Below, in pieces: positions 10,210 through 18,132 of a stretch of 64,000 nucleotides of DNA (position 1 is the stretch's first letter; each line of letters starts with the position of its first letter). This DNA comes from Pseudophaeobacter flagellatus. GTDB taxonomy: Bacteria > Pseudomonadota > Alphaproteobacteria > Rhodobacterales > Rhodobacteraceae. A program made the position numbers and the translations under genes. The notes under the pieces are model-generated. The model had not been told where the DNA came from. It made no database searches and was given only the letters and a program-made list of their open reading frames with translations. The DNA is taken from the NCBI RefSeq assembly GCF_021228235.1, contig NZ_JAJQRG010000006.1, positions 124,001-188,000 on the forward strand, given 5' to 3'.

Positions 10210-11796
10210 TCACTCTGTCCCCATGCCCACAAGAACCCGTGCGGCGCGTATCAGTACCATCGGGTCGCGTTCTGTGCGTGCGACAGGCGGCGGCGGATCG
10301 GCCTTACCGGTCAGGCTGGCCACGGCGGTGAGCGCAGATCGCACGGAGTACTCCACGGTAAAGACGCAATCGCGGGGCAGCTCGACATATTGCCCAATCA
10401 CTGCGAAGTTCCGGGCGCCCTGAGGGCGCACATCGGGGCGGTCGCCAAGGATGCGCGGCATGAACTGGCTGGTGATAAAGGGCATCCGGCAGGGTACGCA
10501 GCGGGCGTCTTTGAACCATTCTTTCTGTGCCGCCGTAAGGTTCAGATGCCCACAGAGTTCTTTGATAATCTCGTTGCCCGTGGCCTCCCACATCGGCTTG
10601 GACACGAAATCGCCCTCGCGGTCGCCACGCAGCCCATAGCCCCAGAAGACATAGCTGCCATGTTTTTGCCCGCGAAAATGCGGTTGATGCATGAGCACGA
10701 TAGAAAGCGTCCAGCCCGACGCAGCAAAGGTGAGCAGCCCGCCCGTACCCGTGCGGTTGTTGGTGAAATCCTCCATGAATTCAAAGAAGTCAGGGCTGTC
10801 CATCGTGACGGTGAAGGAATGCCAGGCGGTCTCGCTGGTGTCGCCGCAGAACGCTTCGGGGTTACCGAACCCTTCATGCTCTGCCGCAAGGCTGCGCCAG
10901 AGCGCCCATGCACCGCCCTCGTGATCCTCGAGACCGGGGGCCTCGGTGTTCGAGCCCAGAACCGAACCCTCGGTCATGGACCCCAGGGTGAGATAAACCC
11001 AGTCTGCCTCGCTGATCGGCACCCTCTCGTCACCAGCGAGGATCAGGGCGACGACGCAGCGATCCTGCCGGGTGCCCTCAATCCTTACGTTGGTGACCTG
11101 CGCGTCGGTCGCGATGTGAACGCCCCTGTCCTGAAGCCAGGTCACGATCGGCCCAATGAGCGAGTCATACTGATTGTAGCGCGTCCGCAAGATCCCGGCG
11201 ATCCGGGTGAACCCGGGAAACAGGTGGATGAAACGTCGCAGATAGCGCCGCATCTCGATGAGAGAATGCCAGGGTTGGAACGAGAACATTGTGGACCACA
11301 TCAGCCAGAAATTGCTGTCGAAGAATTCTGGCCGGAACCAGTCATTGATCTTCCGCGCGCCCAATGTGCGTTCCGAATGCAGAACCAGCCGGTTGATATC
11401 GACGATGTCGTGGGCGCTAAGCGTGAGATCGTAGCGATCCTCGGCGGGCTTTCCGTCACGCACGAGGCGACAATCGGACGAACCGGGCACCATCCTGTTG
11501 AAGGCCCGGATATCCTCACTAACCGTCAAGCCCGGATCGTCGGCAGAGGGAATCGTATCAAGCAGGTCGAAGGTGCAGGCGAAGTGTTTCTCGAACATCC
11601 GGCCGCCACGGACCACGTAACCGAGTTCGGCTGTACCCGCGCCGTCCAGCGACCCGCCGACGACATCGCATTGTTCGTAGATCTGGATACTCTGGCCCTT
11701 GACCCCGGCATCGCGGATCAGGAAGACCGCCGTGGCAAGACCGGCGATGCCGCCGCCGACGATATGGTGCTGCCCTTGGGCGTCGTCGGTCGGCAT
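10210..11796 (-). CDS. Oleate hydratase-family FAD protein
   Basis: A 528-residue member of the oleate hydratase (myosin-cross-reactive antigen) family, which adds water to cis double bonds of free fatty acids using bound FAD. Seen: the dinucleotide motif IVGGGIAGLATAVFL at residues 12-26, YEQCDVVGGSLDGAG, and family blocks near FVSKPMWEATGNEI and GNPEAFCGDTSETAWHSF. The usual RGGREM loop that supplies the catalytic Glu reads RGGRMFEKHF (residues 63-72), so Met67 stands where Glu is expected. ATG 11796 is used because GAGGAG lies 7-12 nt upstream. An FNR-like box (11857-11870) lies 60 nt upstream. Confidence 0.9.
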   Translation of the reverse strand: MPTDDAQGQHHIVGGGIAGLATAVFLIRDAGVKGQSIQIYEQCDVVGGSLDGAGTAELGYVVRGGRMFEKHFACTFDLLDTIPSADDPGLTVSEDIRAFNRMVPGSSDCRLVRDGKPAEDRYDLTLSAHDIVDINRLVLHSERTLGARKINDWFRPEFFDSNFWLMWSTMFSFQPWHSLIEMRRYLRRFIHLFPGFTRIAGILRTRYNQYDSLIGPIVTWLQDRGVHIATDAQVTNVRIEGTRQDRCVVALILAGDERVPISEADWVYLTLGSMTEGSVLGSNTEAPGLEDHEGGAWALWRSLAAEHEGFGNPEAFCGDTSETAWHSFTVTMDSPDFFEFMEDFTNNRTGTGGLLTFAASGWTLSIVLMHQPHFRGQKHGSYVFWGYGLRGDREGDFVSKPMWEATGNEIIKELCGHLNLTAAQKEWFKDARCVPCRMPFITSQFMPRILGDRPDVRPQGARNFAVIGQYVELPRDCVFTVEYSVRSALTAVASLTGKADPPPPVARTERDPMVLIRAARVLVGMGTE

Positions 11797-11856
11797 GGCG
11801 CGAGGCTCCTCTTCAGTCTGGTTCCGCTCATCTTGGACGATGTAAGGCAGGGTGCG

Positions 11857-11870
11857 TTGACCAGGATCAA
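11857..11870 (-). promoter_or_regulatory. FNR-like box upstream of oleate hydratase gene
   Basis: TTGAC-CAGG-ATCAA (leftward TTGAT-CCTG-GTCAA), both half-sites intact, 60 nt before the start at 11796. Confidence 0.75.
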
Positions 11871-11959
11871 TGGCGAGAGCCTTTGGTGTCGGCATTCGAT
11901 ATATGCCGCATCGCCTGTAGCGGGGAAACGTCGGAGACTGCGGCCCAGGGAAGGCCGGG

Positions 11960-12295
11960 TTATCCGCCTGGCCCGCCAAAGAGCGACACCCGCATCAGCT
12001 TTGCAACGTCGTGAAGGCTGTCGGAGCGATCCGATCGCTGGCCGCCATCTGACAGGCGTTTGATCCTGCGCGGAGAGACTCCGAAGTACCTAGCGATCTC
12101 GTCGTCGTTCAACCCTAGGTCGTGAAAGGTCTCAACCGTCCGTTCGGGATGCGGGCCGAGCAGATCGTCGACATCGTTTCGGCAATTCTGGTATTCGCTA
12201 TGCCGCATTGGGAAAAGAATCCAAGGTTTACTCTCGGGCGCGAGGACCGATGGGTCATTCGCTTTGATTGTCGCATCGTCATTGAATCTCATCAT
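11960..12295 (-). CDS. Small conserved-looking protein with helix-turn-helix-like segment
   Basis: A 111-residue protein I do not recognise. The N-terminal half includes WILFPMRHSEYQNCRNDVDD. The C-terminal half has HDLGLNDDEIARYFGVSPRR and then IKRL, spaced like a small helix-turn-helix (helix DDEIARYFGV, turn, helix SPRRIKRL), so DNA binding is possible but unproven. The start is one of two adjacent ATGs (12295 or 12292) behind GGAGGGGGC. It has its own FNR-like box at 12357-12370, which argues that it is a real gene of the same programme. It lies between the hydratase and ftsH genes, all leftward. Confidence 0.65.
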   Translation of the reverse strand: MMRFNDDATIKANDPSVLAPESKPWILFPMRHSEYQNCRNDVDDLLGPHPERTVETFHDLGLNDDEIARYFGVSPRRIKRLSDGGQRSDRSDSLHDVAKLMRVSLFGGPGG

Positions 12296-12599
12296 CGCGT
12301 AGCCCCCTCCAAAAGCAGCAACCCGGTGGAGTATGGAGATTCGCAGATTCGCCACATTGTCAGCCGTCAACGGGGATGGATTCCCGCGCCGTTGAACCAT
12401 GTTGCATTGGCCAAATTCCGCGTATCTACGCGCGTCAGCTGCCCGGAGACAATCCCAGTCAATCCGATAAGCCGGGCTTTGGCGTCAATAGCGGGCTTTT
12501 TCAGGATTTGATGGCGCCGTGCGTCCTCCCATCAAGGCGGAGGTGGCCGATTAGGGGACGGAATATCCGACCGGTTCGGATGGTGCCATTGTGTCCTGT
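12296..12599. other. Intergenic region carrying one FNR-like box
   Basis: The stretch between the ftsH stop and the small HTH-like gene. Apart from the box at 12357-12370 I see no gene, RNA or clear terminator. Confidence 0.5.
12357..12370 (-). promoter_or_regulatory. FNR-like box upstream of the small HTH-like gene
   Basis: TTGTC-AGCC-GTCAA (leftward TTGAC-GGCT-GACAA), 61 nt before the start at 12295. Confidence 0.65.
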
Positions 12600-14513
12600 T
12601 CACGTCTCGCATTCGTTGTCATCGTTCTTGCGCGGCAGCGGCCTGACCACGGATACGACCGGTTTCAGACAGGTCTCGATTTCCTTGAACTCCAGCACCT
12701 CCTTGCTCTCCAACGCGTCGATCAGCGCACGGACCTCTTTTTCGTGGCGGGTGATAATGCCGGTTGCATCTGCCTCTGCCTGTTTGAGAAGCGTCGATAC
12801 CGCATCATCAACCCGTGCGGCGGTTTTGTCGGCGTGTTCGCGCGGCTGGGCCATCGACTGGCCGAGGAAGGGATGATCCTCGCTCTGACGCAGGTCCACC
12901 GGGCCTATGTCGTCGCTCATACCCCAACGGGCGACCATCGATCGGGCCAGCTCGGTGGCGCGTTTGATGTCGTCGTCGGCGCCGGAGCTGACGCCGCCGA
13001 GCAGGTGCTTTTCGGCCGCGCGCCCGGCCAGCAGGATGGTCAACTGGCTGCGAAGGTAAACCTCGGACAGGGTGTGATGCTCTTCGCGCCCGAGCATATG
13101 CGTCCCACCCAGGCTGCGCCCGCGCGGGATGATCGTCACCTTGTAGAGCGGATCGGCCCCCGGCGTGTAAAATGCCGCCGCTGTATGACCCGCCTCATGC
13201 ACGGCCAGGCGGTGTTTTTCCTCGGGCTGGATTGCCAGCGTGCGCACGGTGCCCATCATCACCTTGTCGCGGGCCTCCTGAAGGTCCGCCATAGTGATAG
13301 ATGCAGCGCTTCGGCGGGCGGCCTGGATCGCGGCCTCGTTCAGCAGGTTTTTCAGATCGGCACCCGAAAAGCCCGGGGTGCCATCCGCGATCGCACCCAG
13401 ATCCGCAGGATCGGCAAGCGGCAGCACCCTGGCATGAATGTCGAGGATTGCCCGTCGGTCCAACCGGTCGGGCAGATTGAGCACAACATGCCGATCAAAG
13501 CGCCCGGGGCGCAGAAGCGCAGGGTCAAGCACATCGGGCCGGTTGGTCGCGGCCAAGACCACGACGGCCTCCTTGCCCTCAAACCCGTCAAGCTCGGCCA
13601 GAATCTGGTTCAGCGTCTGTTCGCGCTCATCGTGTCCGCCGCCAAGCCCGGTGCCCCGGGTGCGGCCGATGCTGTCCAACTCGTCGATGAAGATGACCGC
13701 CGGGGCAGCCTTGCGCGCGGCCTCGAACATCTTGCGCACACGGCCAGCACCGACACCGACAAAAACCTCGATGAACTCGGAGCCCGATGTCGAAAAGAAC
13801 GCAACATCAGCCTCGCCCGCCAGCGCTTTGGCCAGAAGCGTCTTGCCGGTGCCGGGTGCGCCCATCAAAAGCACCCCGTGCGGCACTTCGGCGCCCACGC
13901 GTTGGAAACGTTCGGGTTCGCGCAGGAACTCGACCAGTTCGGCCACCTCCTTCTTGGCCTGGTCCTGACCAGCCACATCAGCGAAGGTTGTCCGGGTTCC
14001 GCTTTCGTTGGGCCGGGAAAACCGTCCGCTGAACAGGCCCCCCAAGCCGCCCGGGCCAAGCCCACCCGCTCCAAATCCGCCCCCCATCTGACTCAGCATC
14101 CGCCGCTGGAACCAGAAATAGACCGCGAGGATCAGAATCCACGGCAGGAGATAGCTGAGAACCGACACTCCCCGGGGTTCTTCGGCGGTGATCTCGACGC
14201 CATGCGCCTCCAGCAGCGGCAGAAGCTCGGGATCGCCCTGGGACGGTGTAACCGCGCGGAACCGCGGCACTGCGGTGGTAACGTCAGCCTCGCCCGAGAC
14301 CGTTATCGCGTGCTCCTGCAGAAGCGCCTGACCAACTTCACCGTTGTTAATCATCTGCTTGATTTCACTGTAGGAAACGATCTGGACCCTGGAATCAACA
14401 TTGCTGAGGGACGCAAAGGTATAAGCCGCAAAAAGCACTGCCCAGAGAGCGAAAATCATCCATCGATTCTGGGCGTCGTCATATGGCGGTTTGCGAGGCG
14501 GATCATTTGGCAT
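12600..14513 (-). CDS. ftsH: ATP-dependent membrane zinc protease FtsH (accessory copy)
   Basis: A 637-residue membrane AAA+ metalloprotease. Two N-terminal membrane helices ([19 protein letters not shown] and [20 protein letters not shown]) flank a periplasmic loop. The AAA module has Walker A GAPGTGKT, Walker [11 protein letters not shown] and the RPGRFDRHV arginine-finger region. The zinc site is HEAGH, with the third ligand in the [15 protein letters not shown] region. FtsH removes damaged membrane proteins. A Gly-rich stretch ([17 protein letters not shown]) links membrane and AAA parts. The neighbourhood suggests a stress-specific paralogue rather than the housekeeping copy. Upstream at 14575-14588 only one FNR half-site (ATCAA) is present at the right distance. 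Confidence 0.95.
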   Translation of the reverse strand: MPNDPPRKPPYDDAQNRWMIFALWAVLFAAYTFASLSNVDSRVQIVSYSEIKQMINNGEVGQALLQEHAITVSGEADVTTAVPRFRAVTPSQGDPELLPLLEAHGVEITAEEPRGVSVLSYLLPWILILAVYFWFQRRMLSQMGGGFGAGGLGPGGLGGLFSGRFSRPNESGTRTTFADVAGQDQAKKEVAELVEFLREPERFQRVGAEVPHGVLLMGAPGTGKTLLAKALAGEADVAFFSTSGSEFIEVFVGVGAGRVRKMFEAARKAAPAVIFIDELDSIGRTRGTGLGGGHDEREQTLNQILAELDGFEGKEAVVVLAATNRPDVLDPALLRPGRFDRHVVLNLPDRLDRRAILDIHARVLPLADPADLGAIADGTPGFSGADLKNLLNEAAIQAARRSAASITMADLQEARDKVMMGTVRTLAIQPEEKHRLAVHEAGHTAAAFYTPGADPLYKVTIIPRGRSLGGTHMLGREEHHTLSEVYLRSQLTILLAGRAAEKHLLGGVSSGADDDIKRATELARSMVARWGMSDDIGPVDLRQSEDHPFLGQSMAQPREHADKTAARVDDAVSTLLKQAEADATGIITRHEKEVRALIDALESKEVLEFKEIETCLKPVVSVVRPLPRKNDDNECET

Positions 14514-14584
14514 TCGCTATCCTTCCTGACTTCGTCCGGTGTCGCGGCAATGATGGCCCGTTTGACTGATCCCGAGGCTCCCGA

Positions 14585-15118
14585 TCAATGTCGCCGCCGC
14601 GCCCTGATAATGCCTTGCCCGGGCGACCACTTGGTCGGCGTTCGGATTTCCGCATCACGCAGGTGGTAGATGGCCAACCGTGTGCGGGTCAGGCAGGTGA
14701 CAACACCATAGGTGGTCAGCAGGGTGCGACTTGGTGGCGCGATTGTCTGCGACACCCACAACAGCATGAGGACCCGGATACATGCTGCCCCCGCGAACAC
14801 ACAGTCGATCCCCAGCCCGTCGAATTCGAAGAATGGATCGGCCAGTCGGACATCGTGATCGACTTCCACGCGGTCGAAGACCACCGGCGGGTTGGTCAGA
14901 CAGACATGTTCGGCGCGCAGGTCGCCGTGGCCTTCGCTCAAGAAGCCCCGACACGCCCGCGCGATGATTTCCCCACGGCAGGATTCGGGTGCCGGAGGGG
15001 GACAAAATCCAGCACGTCGGCGCGCAGCGGGCTGCCCAAATGTCCTTCAGAGACACCTCGACAGGATCACATTCCGTTTGAACCAGGGTGCCGACGGGCA
15101 AAGACATGCAGCCTACGC
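14585..15118 (-). pseudogene. Aminoglycoside phosphotransferase-fold (COG2187-type) gene, frameshifted remnant
   Basis: Leftward, one frame contains FLSEGHGDLRAEHVCL and then PPVVFDRVEVDHDVRLADPF, the catalytic loop (HGDLR-x-EH) and metal-binding region (fDriEf) of COG2187 APH-fold proteins, ending with TRTRLAIYHLRDAEIR. In the same frame ARACRGFLSEG extends upstream, but no in-frame start survives. The likely N-terminal part (LVQTECDPVEVSLKDIW) is in another frame, and the ATP-binding domain of the usual bifunctional protein is absent. I infer at least one frameshift plus truncation. It sits downstream of the DUF2267 gene in the same direction, probably once co-transcribed. Confidence 0.65.
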
Positions 15119-15541
15119 CTATTCCCAAAGTTCCTGAACAGGTTTACGCATGGCGTGCTTGACCTGCTCGAATTCGCCCCAGGATACATGTCGGCGCAAA
15201 AGGTCGATGACCGCCACCACGGCCCGGTCCGGTTCATCCAGAGGCTCTTTCTGAAACCGCGATGCAACCCGCTCGATCAGGTCACTCTTATTGCGTGGCT
15301 TCGCCGGGGTTTTCGAAGGGTTCCAGCCTTCAAAATACACCCCGCGCACCAGCACCGGAAGCTGCGCTGCCAGATCTGCGGCTTCATCAACCGTCAGAAA
15401 ATCACGAATGGCGTGCAACGTCTCGTGCAGAAGCATGTATGCCCGTGGCTTTGAAAACCCGAGATCATCGCAGAGTTCATTCAGCCATTCGGCAAAAACC
15501 TGCGGGGCATGATCGAGCGTGGCGATACCGGTTGTGGTCAT
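15119..15541 (-). CDS. DUF2267-like protein
   Basis: A 140-residue cytosolic helical protein. Features seen: FAEWLNELCDDLGFSKPRAY, LLHETLHAIRDFLTVDEAAD, LAAQLPVLVRGVYFEGWNPS and the C-terminal LLRRHVSWGEFEQVKHAMRK. The ordered pattern (one ~60-residue helical unit with LPVLVRG-x-YF-x-GW, then a second) fits DUF2267. Function is unknown; such genes often accompany usp and hsp20 genes. The ATG at 15541 is preceded by GGCAGG, and an FNR-like box lies 61 nt upstream (15603-15616). It is divergent from the CBS gene. Confidence 0.8.
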   Translation of the reverse strand: MTTTGIATLDHAPQVFAEWLNELCDDLGFSKPRAYMLLHETLHAIRDFLTVDEAADLAAQLPVLVRGVYFEGWNPSKTPAKPRNKSDLIERVASRFQKEPLDEPDRAVVAVIDLLRRHVSWGEFEQVKHAMRKPVQELWE

Positions 15542-15602
15542 GAAGCACCTGCCGCTTGAATATGGTTGAACTGCATGATGGGCGGTAATCTCGTGCAGTG
15601 CA

Positions 15603-15616
15603 TTGATGGCCGTCAA
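15603..15616 (-). promoter_or_regulatory. FNR-like box upstream of DUF2267 gene
   Basis: TTGAT-GGCC-GTCAA (leftward TTGAC-GGCC-ATCAA), 61 nt before the start at 15541. Confidence 0.75.
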
Positions 15617-15782
15617 TGCCGCGACGTTCCCAGCCCGCGATGAAGTGGCATGCTTTTCTTTGCGCTCAACAGATCCGATAGGCTGGGCCGACAGGTTGCC
15701 CGGATCGGAGGATTCGAAATCGCCCGGAACGAAGGCATGAATTCGACGGTGGAGAAGCGCCCGGAGTGCTGCCAAAGTGCGT

Positions 15783-15991
15783 ACCATCGCGGCGCATGAT
15801 CTGCTCACGAATGCGGCGATCTCGGCCTTCTCTCAGACCACTCTGGTCGACACCATCACCCTGACCGACAGCATTGCTGCTGTTGCGGCACCCAGTGGCA
15901 ACCTAGCCGACCGTATGCGCATCCTGACATGTGCCCCCTGATTGCCGATGCAATCAAGCGATTGCATCATCCGCTTGACGGCAGTCAATGA
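15783..15991 (+). pseudogene. PRPP synthetase-like C-terminal remnant with frameshift
   Basis: One frame reads TIAAHDLLTNAAISAF then TTLVDTITLTDSIAAV and RMRILTCAP, stopping at TGA 15939-15941. From base 15938, in another frame, PLIADAIKRLHHPLDGSQ follows and stops at 15989-15991. Joined, these match the end of ribose-phosphate pyrophosphokinase: (A)THGL, then the (V)TDT loop, then I-L-s-v-APLiAeAI-r-iH. A single-base loss in the C run at 15934-15938 explains the break. Upstream bases (about 15750-15782, RSARSAAKV) may extend it, but most of the gene including the ATP site is gone. Its last codons contain the FNR-like box of the CBS gene. Confidence 0.65.
15975..15988 (+). promoter_or_regulatory. 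FNR-like box upstream of CBS-domain gene
   Basis: TTGAC-GGCA-GTCAA, 62 nt before the ATG at 16051. It lies inside the last codons of the PRPP synthetase remnant. Confidence 0.75.
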
Positions 15992-16050
15992 AACCGGCGC
16001 GCCATAGCCCCTATCATGTACCCAAAGCGACGCAGAAAGGAGTCCCCCAA

Positions 16051-16470
16051 ATGGAAGTTGCCGCAGCAATGCACCAACAGGCCGATTGGGCCAGTGCCGA
16101 CACGCCCGTCAGCGAGGTGGCGAAGATAATGCAGAAAAACGATATAGGCGCGATCCCGGTCGGCAAGGATGACAAGCTGATCGGCATGGTCACCGACCGT
16201 GATATCGCGCTTCGGGTGGTCGCGGAAGGACGAGATCCGGCAAAAACAACCGCCGAGGAGATCATGACGAAGGGCATCGTCTATTGCAGGACGACCGAGA
16301 CGGTGGAAGACACCATTCATCTCATGGATCAGAAGAAGATCCGCCGTCTTCCGGTCATCGACGATGACAAGCGGCTCGTGGGAATGCTGAGCCTCGGCGA
16401 CATTTCCCACGCGGTTGGCAGGGAATTGTCCGGCGAGCTTCTACATGCCGTGGCAGATCACCATCCCTGA
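16051..16470 (+). CDS. CBS-pair domain protein
   Basis: A 139-residue cytosolic protein made of two CBS motifs and little else. CBS1 includes VSEVAKIMQKNDIGAIPV and KLIGMVTDRDIALRVVAEG; CBS2 includes VEDTIHLMDQKKIRRLPVID and RLVGMLSLGDISHAVG. Such stand-alone pairs bind adenine nucleotides and may report energy state; the output partner is unknown. The start has AGAAAGGAGT at good spacing. It probably forms an operon with the hibernation factor gene 54 nt downstream and is led by the FNR-like box at 15975-15988. Confidence 0.9.
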   Translation: MEVAAAMHQQADWASADTPVSEVAKIMQKNDIGAIPVGKDDKLIGMVTDRDIALRVVAEGRDPAKTTAEEIMTKGIVYCRTTETVEDTIHLMDQKKIRRLPVIDDDKRLVGMLSLGDISHAVGRELSGELLHAVADHHP

Positions 16471-16524
16471 TCCGCAGCGCTAACGTGCTCGATTTCCGTG
16501 ACGTCCGCAATCCGGGGCCTCAAG

Positions 16525-17076
16525 ATGCAGATTGAACCGATCATCTCCTATCACAATGTGGATCACTCGTTGGCGGTCGAGAATCTCGTGCGCCGACGCA
16601 TCAAGATGCTGGAGCGGCGGGACAACCGCATCACCGAATGCGAGGTGACGATGGAGGCACCACAGAAAAGGAAACCGCACGGGCGCGTCTTCAAGGTTCG
16701 GCTCAACCTGCATTTGCCCGGCCCTGATTTGTCGATTTCCCGGGAAATCGCCCAAGGCAGCGCGCAAGACGATTTGATTCTGGCCGTGAACCGCGCGTTC
16801 ACCGCCGCCGAGAAGGCATTGAAAAAGCGCAAAAAGAAGATGGACGGCATTGAGGTAAAGCACCATCCGCCCGTGCTTCACGGAGAAATCGCCGAACTGG
16901 AGCCTGAACTTGGATATGGCTGGGTCCAGGCCGACAATGGCCGAAAGGTATATTTTCAGCGCGACAGCCTGACCTCTGACGACTGGGAGCGTCTGGACAA
17001 AGGTACCCGGCTCCGGTTCCGCGAGATGCAGGGCGACAAGGGGGCCTACGCCGCGTCGGTGACGATTGCGGATTGA
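16525..17076 (+). CDS. Ribosome hibernation factor (HPF/RaiA family) with cold-shock-like C-terminal domain
   Basis: A 183-residue protein. Residues 1 to about 115 form the S30AE/HPF fold: ISYHNVDHSLAVENLVRRRI, ECEVTMEAPQKRKPHGRVF and the basic helix AFTAAEKALKKRKKKMDGIE, which fits binding at the 30S decoding region. Residues about 122-183 do not look like the HPF dimerisation tail. They read GEIAELEPELGYGWVQADNG, VYFQRDSLTSDDWERLDKG and LRFREMQGDKGAYAASV, a cold-shock/OB-type pattern (G-x-I, GyGFI-like, vFfh-like). It likely stalls ribosomes during energy limitation. ATG 16525 is the first ATG; GTG 16498 is an alternative. Confidence 0.85.
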   Translation: MQIEPIISYHNVDHSLAVENLVRRRIKMLERRDNRITECEVTMEAPQKRKPHGRVFKVRLNLHLPGPDLSISREIAQGSAQDDLILAVNRAFTAAEKALKKRKKKMDGIEVKHHPPVLHGEIAELEPELGYGWVQADNGRKVYFQRDSLTSDDWERLDKGTRLRFREMQGDKGAYAASVTIAD

Positions 17077-17148
17077 GGGCGATCAGCGTTGGCGGCATCC
17101 CAGACGCCCGAAAACCCGCCGCGATCCGGGCTGACCTCTGGACATTGG

Positions 17149-17922
17149 TCAGTGCTCGGGGCGATGGTTCTTCAAAAGATCCTGAAGGGTGGAAATGGCC
17201 TCGATTTCGTCGACGTCAGCCGCTAACGCCAAGGCTTTCGTGTCTCGGATCAAAATGCGGTCGGGTTCGAGAATGTCGATAACCCCTTGATCTCTTAGCG
17301 AATGCAGTGAGCGAGAGATCGATTCCGGTCGGGTGCCCAACAGGTGGGCCAGATCGGCCCGGTTGATCGGTATCTTGACCTCTATGCCCTCTGGGCTTGG
17401 CTGCAGAATATGGTCGATATCGCGAAAGCGAGAGCACAACAGCAGCAAAAATCCGGAAATTCGCCCCGCGATCTTCTGGTTTGACAGAATGATCAGCCAC
17501 TCCCGCGCCCGATCCAATTCATTGGTGATGTTCAACAGGATCGCGCGTTCAAGGTCGGGCGCCCGCGTCATAAGGGCCTCAAATTTCGTCCGGGGGAATG
17601 CGCAAAATTCCGCGTCTGTCGCCGCCTCGATGGTAAACTCTGCCGCGCCGTCGAACACCCTTCCGAATGTGTCCCCTTCGACAAGAAGCCCGACGATATG
17701 CTCTCTCCCATCGGCCAAAGTCTTTTGCATACGCAAGATGCCAGACAGAACGCAGCCGATGAAACCTGAATGCTCCTGCGCATGAATGACTGTTTGTCCC
17801 GCGCGATAGCTTTTCGCACGGCACATCGCTTCCAGTGCATCCCGTGTTTCGGGACGAAGCTGCGAGAACGCCGTCGATCCAGACAAGGCCAGGCGCGTCC
17901 CTTTGCGAGTCTTTCCCGTCAT
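17149..17922 (-). CDS. CRP/FNR-family regulator lacking the N-terminal Cys cluster
   Basis: About 257 residues. The effector domain contains YRAGQTVIHAQEHSGFIGCV, SGILRMQKTLADGREHIVGL and VEGDTFGRVFDGAAEFTIEA. The winged helix has INRADLAHLLGTRPESISRS, where E-S-I-S-R matches the recognition helix of FNR (E-x2-SR) that reads TTGAT half-sites. There is no CxxC cluster, so it may sense NO, haem or another signal, as DNR/NnrR types do. The start is uncertain: ATG 17922 has GGAG very close upstream; GTG 17985 would add 21 residues. It is divergent from the host-attachment/FNR operon across the box at 18056-18069. Confidence 0.88.
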   Translation of the reverse strand: MTGKTRKGTRLALSGSTAFSQLRPETRDALEAMCRAKSYRAGQTVIHAQEHSGFIGCVLSGILRMQKTLADGREHIVGLLVEGDTFGRVFDGAAEFTIEAATDAEFCAFPRTKFEALMTRAPDLERAILLNITNELDRAREWLIILSNQKIAGRISGFLLLLCSRFRDIDHILQPSPEGIEVKIPINRADLAHLLGTRPESISRSLHSLRDQGVIDILEPDRILIRDTKALALAADVDEIEAISTLQDLLKNHRPEH

Positions 17923-18055
17923 ATCTCCAGTGCCCCCCGATTGCCTGGCCAAGTTAGCGAGTCGCGCCACCTTCGCCTTGATCACCAGTATCTGATCAGT
18001 ACCACACTTTCACCCCTACGGCCACGAGCGGCAAACCGCTGAACCGGGGTCGGCA

Positions 18056-18069
18056 TTGATAGGTATCAA
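18056..18069 (+). promoter_or_regulatory. Consensus FNR box between divergent regulator transcripts
   Basis: TTGAT-AGGT-ATCAA, a full match to the FNR consensus and the best site in the window. It ends 63 nt before the ATG at 18133. It could also affect the leftward CRP-type gene (71 nt from its GTG at 17985). Confidence 0.85.
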
Positions 18070-18132
18070 TGACCTTCCGGTGTAGATCGGCTTCCATACT
18101 AAGAGCGCAACTTGTGCACAGTGGAGGATGTG

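Noticed and set aside
10390-12063. A 557-codon frame antisense to the oleate hydratase gene
   Set aside because: Mirror of strongly biased codons; the opposite strand holds FAD-binding and family motifs.
14562-14588. TTGAC...ATCAA pair upstream of ftsH
   Set aside because: The half-sites are 17 bases apart, far too wide for a single FNR dimer; only the isolated half-site is kept as a weak note.
12591-14669. A 692-codon frame antisense to ftsH
   Set aside because: A shadow frame produced by high G+C codon bias opposite a clear FtsH gene; no family resemblance.
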